Of a stretch of DNA of 35,393 nt, positions 33,932-35,393 are shown piece by piece. Position 1 is the first letter of the stretch; each line of letters begins with the position of its first letter. Both the position numbers and the translations under genes were made by a program. Where the stretch lies: positions 1-35,393 of the forward strand of contig NZ_AUMW01000035.1 of the NCBI RefSeq assembly GCF_000430885.1, written 5' to 3'. The stretch is from Desulfotruncus alcoholivorax DSM 16058. Its GTDB lineage: Bacteria > Bacillota > Desulfotomaculia > Desulfotomaculales > Desulfallaceae. The notes under the pieces were generated by a model. That model was given only the letters and a program-made list of their open reading frames with translations. It was not told the origin of the DNA and did no database searches.

Positions 33932-34950
33932 TGTTTATACCCAAGAGGGTTTTTTTTGAACGGGAGGCATTGGATTACCCGTTGGGCCGCAGGCTGTTTG
34001 AAAGATTCAAACAGGATCGGATACCTGTTGCCATGACCGGCAGCCATAACAGGGTTACCGGCATTCCCGGCACAACCCCGCGGGAGGCTTACCTTGAGGC
34101 GAAACGCACCCTGGTGGTGGGTGTGCGCCGTACCATGCAGTTTTCCACCTGCAAGCCCTCCGCCCATTACCAACTCCCCCTGTGTACCAGCTGTACCGGG
34201 CTGTGCGAGTACTGCTATTTAAATACCACCCTGGGGAAAAAACCTTACGTCAGGGTTTATGTCAATATTGAAGAAATTTTGCAGCAAGCGGAAAAATACA
34301 TCAAAAAAAGATCCCCCGAAATTACCGTTTTTGAGGGGGCCGCCACCTCCGACCCCATTCCGGTTGAACCATACACGGGCTCGCTGGCCAAAACCATCGA
34401 ATTTTTCGGTGGGCAATCCCTGGGCCGGTTCCGGTTCGTCACCAAGTTCACCGGCGTGGACACGCTGCTGGGCGTGGAACACAACGGGCACACCCGCTTC
34501 CGCTTCAGCATCAACACGGAACGAATCATCAAAGCTTACGAACAGGGCACCCCGGCGGCCAAGGCCCGAATCGCCGCCGCCCGGCAGGTGGCGGGCACGG
34601 GTTACCCCATGGGGTTTCTTATCGCGCCCGTATTCGTTTACCCCGGCTGGCAGGAAGATTACACCGGCCTGATCCGCAGCCTGGCGGGCGAACTGCGGGA
34701 CTACCCGCGCGACCAAATTACCTTTGAATTGATCTCCCACCGGTTTACCGCGTCAGCCAAAAACCGTATCCAGGAGGTTTTCCCCGAAACCACCCTGCCC
34801 ATGGAGGAATCGGAACGCCGGTTCAAATTCGGGCAATTCGGTTACGGCAAGTACGTTTATCCCAAGGAGACGCTTCGGGAGATGGACGAGCTGTTTCGGA
34901 GGGAATTGGACAGGTATTTTCCGGGAGCCAGGGTGGAGTATTTGGTGTAG
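33931..34950 (+). CDS. Spore photoproduct lyase-like radical SAM enzyme
   Basis: SPL repairs the spore photoproduct thymine dimer using SAM and a 4Fe-4S cluster. The 339-aa product aligns along its length with Bacillus SPL, from REALDYPLG to QFGYGKYVYPKE and RVEYLV. The radical-SAM cysteines are C88-x3-C92-x2-C95, and the two tyrosines near the cluster are kept (Y94, Y96). The H-donor cysteine (C141 of Bacillus SPL), which lies 43 residues after the third cluster cysteine, is alanine here (A138 in FEGAATSD). Extra cysteines are at 74 and 85. I start at the ATG aligned with Bacillus SPL; the frame is open 26 codons further upstream, to 33853, without an SD. No splA is seen. Confidence 0.9.
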   Translation: MFIPKRVFFEREALDYPLGRRLFERFKQDRIPVAMTGSHNRVTGIPGTTPREAYLEAKRTLVVGVRRTMQFSTCKPSAHYQLPLCTSCTGLCEYCYLNTTLGKKPYVRVYVNIEEILQQAEKYIKKRSPEITVFEGAATSDPIPVEPYTGSLAKTIEFFGGQSLGRFRFVTKFTGVDTLLGVEHNGHTRFRFSINTERIIKAYEQGTPAAKARIAAARQVAGTGYPMGFLIAPVFVYPGWQEDYTGLIRSLAGELRDYPRDQITFELISHRFTASAKNRIQEVFPETTLPMEESERRFKFGQFGYGKYVYPKETLREMDELFRRELDRYFPGARVEYLV

Positions 34951-35087
34951 GTAACATAAAAGTATTTTTTTTTATCTGTTCAACCAACGAACTAATTTCC
35001 ATACAAATATGACAAATCGATTTGGTGGCATTTCCTAACAGATGGTCATCTTTTTCTTGATCGACCAATTTTTGCAAACATTCCCCC

Positions 35088-35393
35088 TGTGTCAGAATAG
35101 TTGTCATAGACCTCTAAAAAAACTATAGTTAGTAATGTAAACAAGGAGGAAACACTATGACGAGATACAGTGAAGAATTCAAATATACAATTATCAAAAG
35201 AATGATGCCACCCCAAAACGAATCAGTTAGCGCCATATCAAGAGAAACAGGACTATCTGAGGCCACGCTACACAGCTGGAAGAAAAAAGCCAGGGCAAAC
35301 GGCATAGCAGTTCCAGGTGGCGAGCCTGAAGTGGAAAAGTGGAGCACACAGGATAAATTCCTAATAGTAGTTGAAACAGCTTCCTTTAGCGAG
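35088..35393 (+). mobile_element. Left end of an insertion sequence (truncated by window)
   Basis: The proposed left end is TGTGTCAGAATAGTTGTCATAG at 35088-35109, judged by its position just before the transposase gene. The right end is outside the window, so the terminal repeat cannot be confirmed. Confidence 0.6.
35157..35393 (+). CDS. Transposase OrfA-like protein, partial
   Basis: The 79 visible residues begin MTRYSEEFKYTIIKRMM and contain a transposase-type helix-turn-helix (SVSAISRETGLSEATLHSWK) followed by KKKARANGIAVPGG. This is the OrfA/Tnp_8-like layout of IS3-type and related elements, in which OrfA binds the terminal repeats and a downstream catalytic frame carries DDE residues. 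AAGGAGG lies 7 nt before the ATG. The gene has no stop inside the window and is cut by its right edge, so completeness and exact family are unknown. Confidence 0.85.
   Translation, partial: MTRYSEEFKYTIIKRMMPPQNESVSAISRETGLSEATLHSWKKKARANGIAVPGGEPEVEKWSTQDKFLIVVETASFSE

Overview
The window is a chromosomal segment of a spore-forming, Gram-positive Firmicute, most likely a Desulfotomaculum/Pelotomaculum-type Peptococcaceae. This is inferred from the protein sequences and the gene order, which matches the conserved tuf-sigH-rae1-rlmB-mrnC-cysS-cysE-gltX-ispF-ispD-PIN/TRAM-carD-disA-radA-clpC-mcsB-mcsA-ctsR block of endospore formers. sigH, the ctsR operon and a spore photoproduct lyase-like gene fit the same picture. 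Almost everything is on the minus strand, so the chromosomal block reads from right to left here. Many starts are TTG or GTG behind strong purine-rich Shine-Dalgarno (SD) sequences.

Region 1 (1-3200): tuf (EF-Tu), a five-tRNA cluster (Thr-TGT, Tyr, fMet, Thr-GGT, elongator Met) with two consensus sigma-A promoters and a terminator, a repeat-rich spacer, and sigH with its promoter. Region 2 (3200-9770): rae1, rlmB, thyX, mrnC, cysS, cysE and gltX, covering RNA processing and modification, flavin-dependent dTMP synthesis, cysteine synthesis and aminoacylation. Region 3 (9770-12830): ispF-ispD of the MEP isoprenoid pathway, a four-helix membrane PIN-TRAM protein and the RNA polymerase regulator carD. 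A divergent, poorly known Cys-containing small gene follows (13016-13414, plus strand). Region 4 (13545-20900): disA (c-di-AMP synthase), radA, and the stress operon ctsR-mcsA-mcsB-clpC with a recognisable promoter and CtsR-type repeats.

Region 5 (20930-23560): Asn, Ala and Ile tRNAs, then greA-lysS behind a perfect promoter and a leader hairpin. Region 6 (23600-25345): a two-gene unit, an HTH protein plus a reductase strongly resembling cyanobacterial acyl-ACP reductase, with its own promoter and a palindromic putative operator. Region 7 (25367-32522): coenzyme and vitamin metabolism. coaX-dusB (CoA synthesis, tRNA modification) is followed by bioY and birA, each with an inverted repeat of the BirA-operator type, and by a pantothenate operon (DUF2520 dehydrogenase-panB-panC-panD). 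The pantothenate operon is preceded by a roughly 300-nt leader that contains an intrinsic terminator. CoaX uses the pantothenate that PanBCD make, so two consecutive steps of CoA synthesis are encoded close together.

Region 8 (32592-35393, plus strand): an imidazolonepropionase-like amidohydrolase, and a spore photoproduct lyase-like radical SAM enzyme that lacks the catalytic H-donor cysteine. The SD of the latter lies in an 11-bp hairpin. The left end of an insertion sequence with a transposase OrfA runs off the window.

The features most worth a second look are the acyl-ACP-reductase-like gene with its HTH partner, the Cys-to-Ala lyase variant with its occluded SD, the pantothenate-operon leader, the apparently leaderless BirA-autoregulated birA, and the conserved-looking Cys-rich gene divergent from carD.
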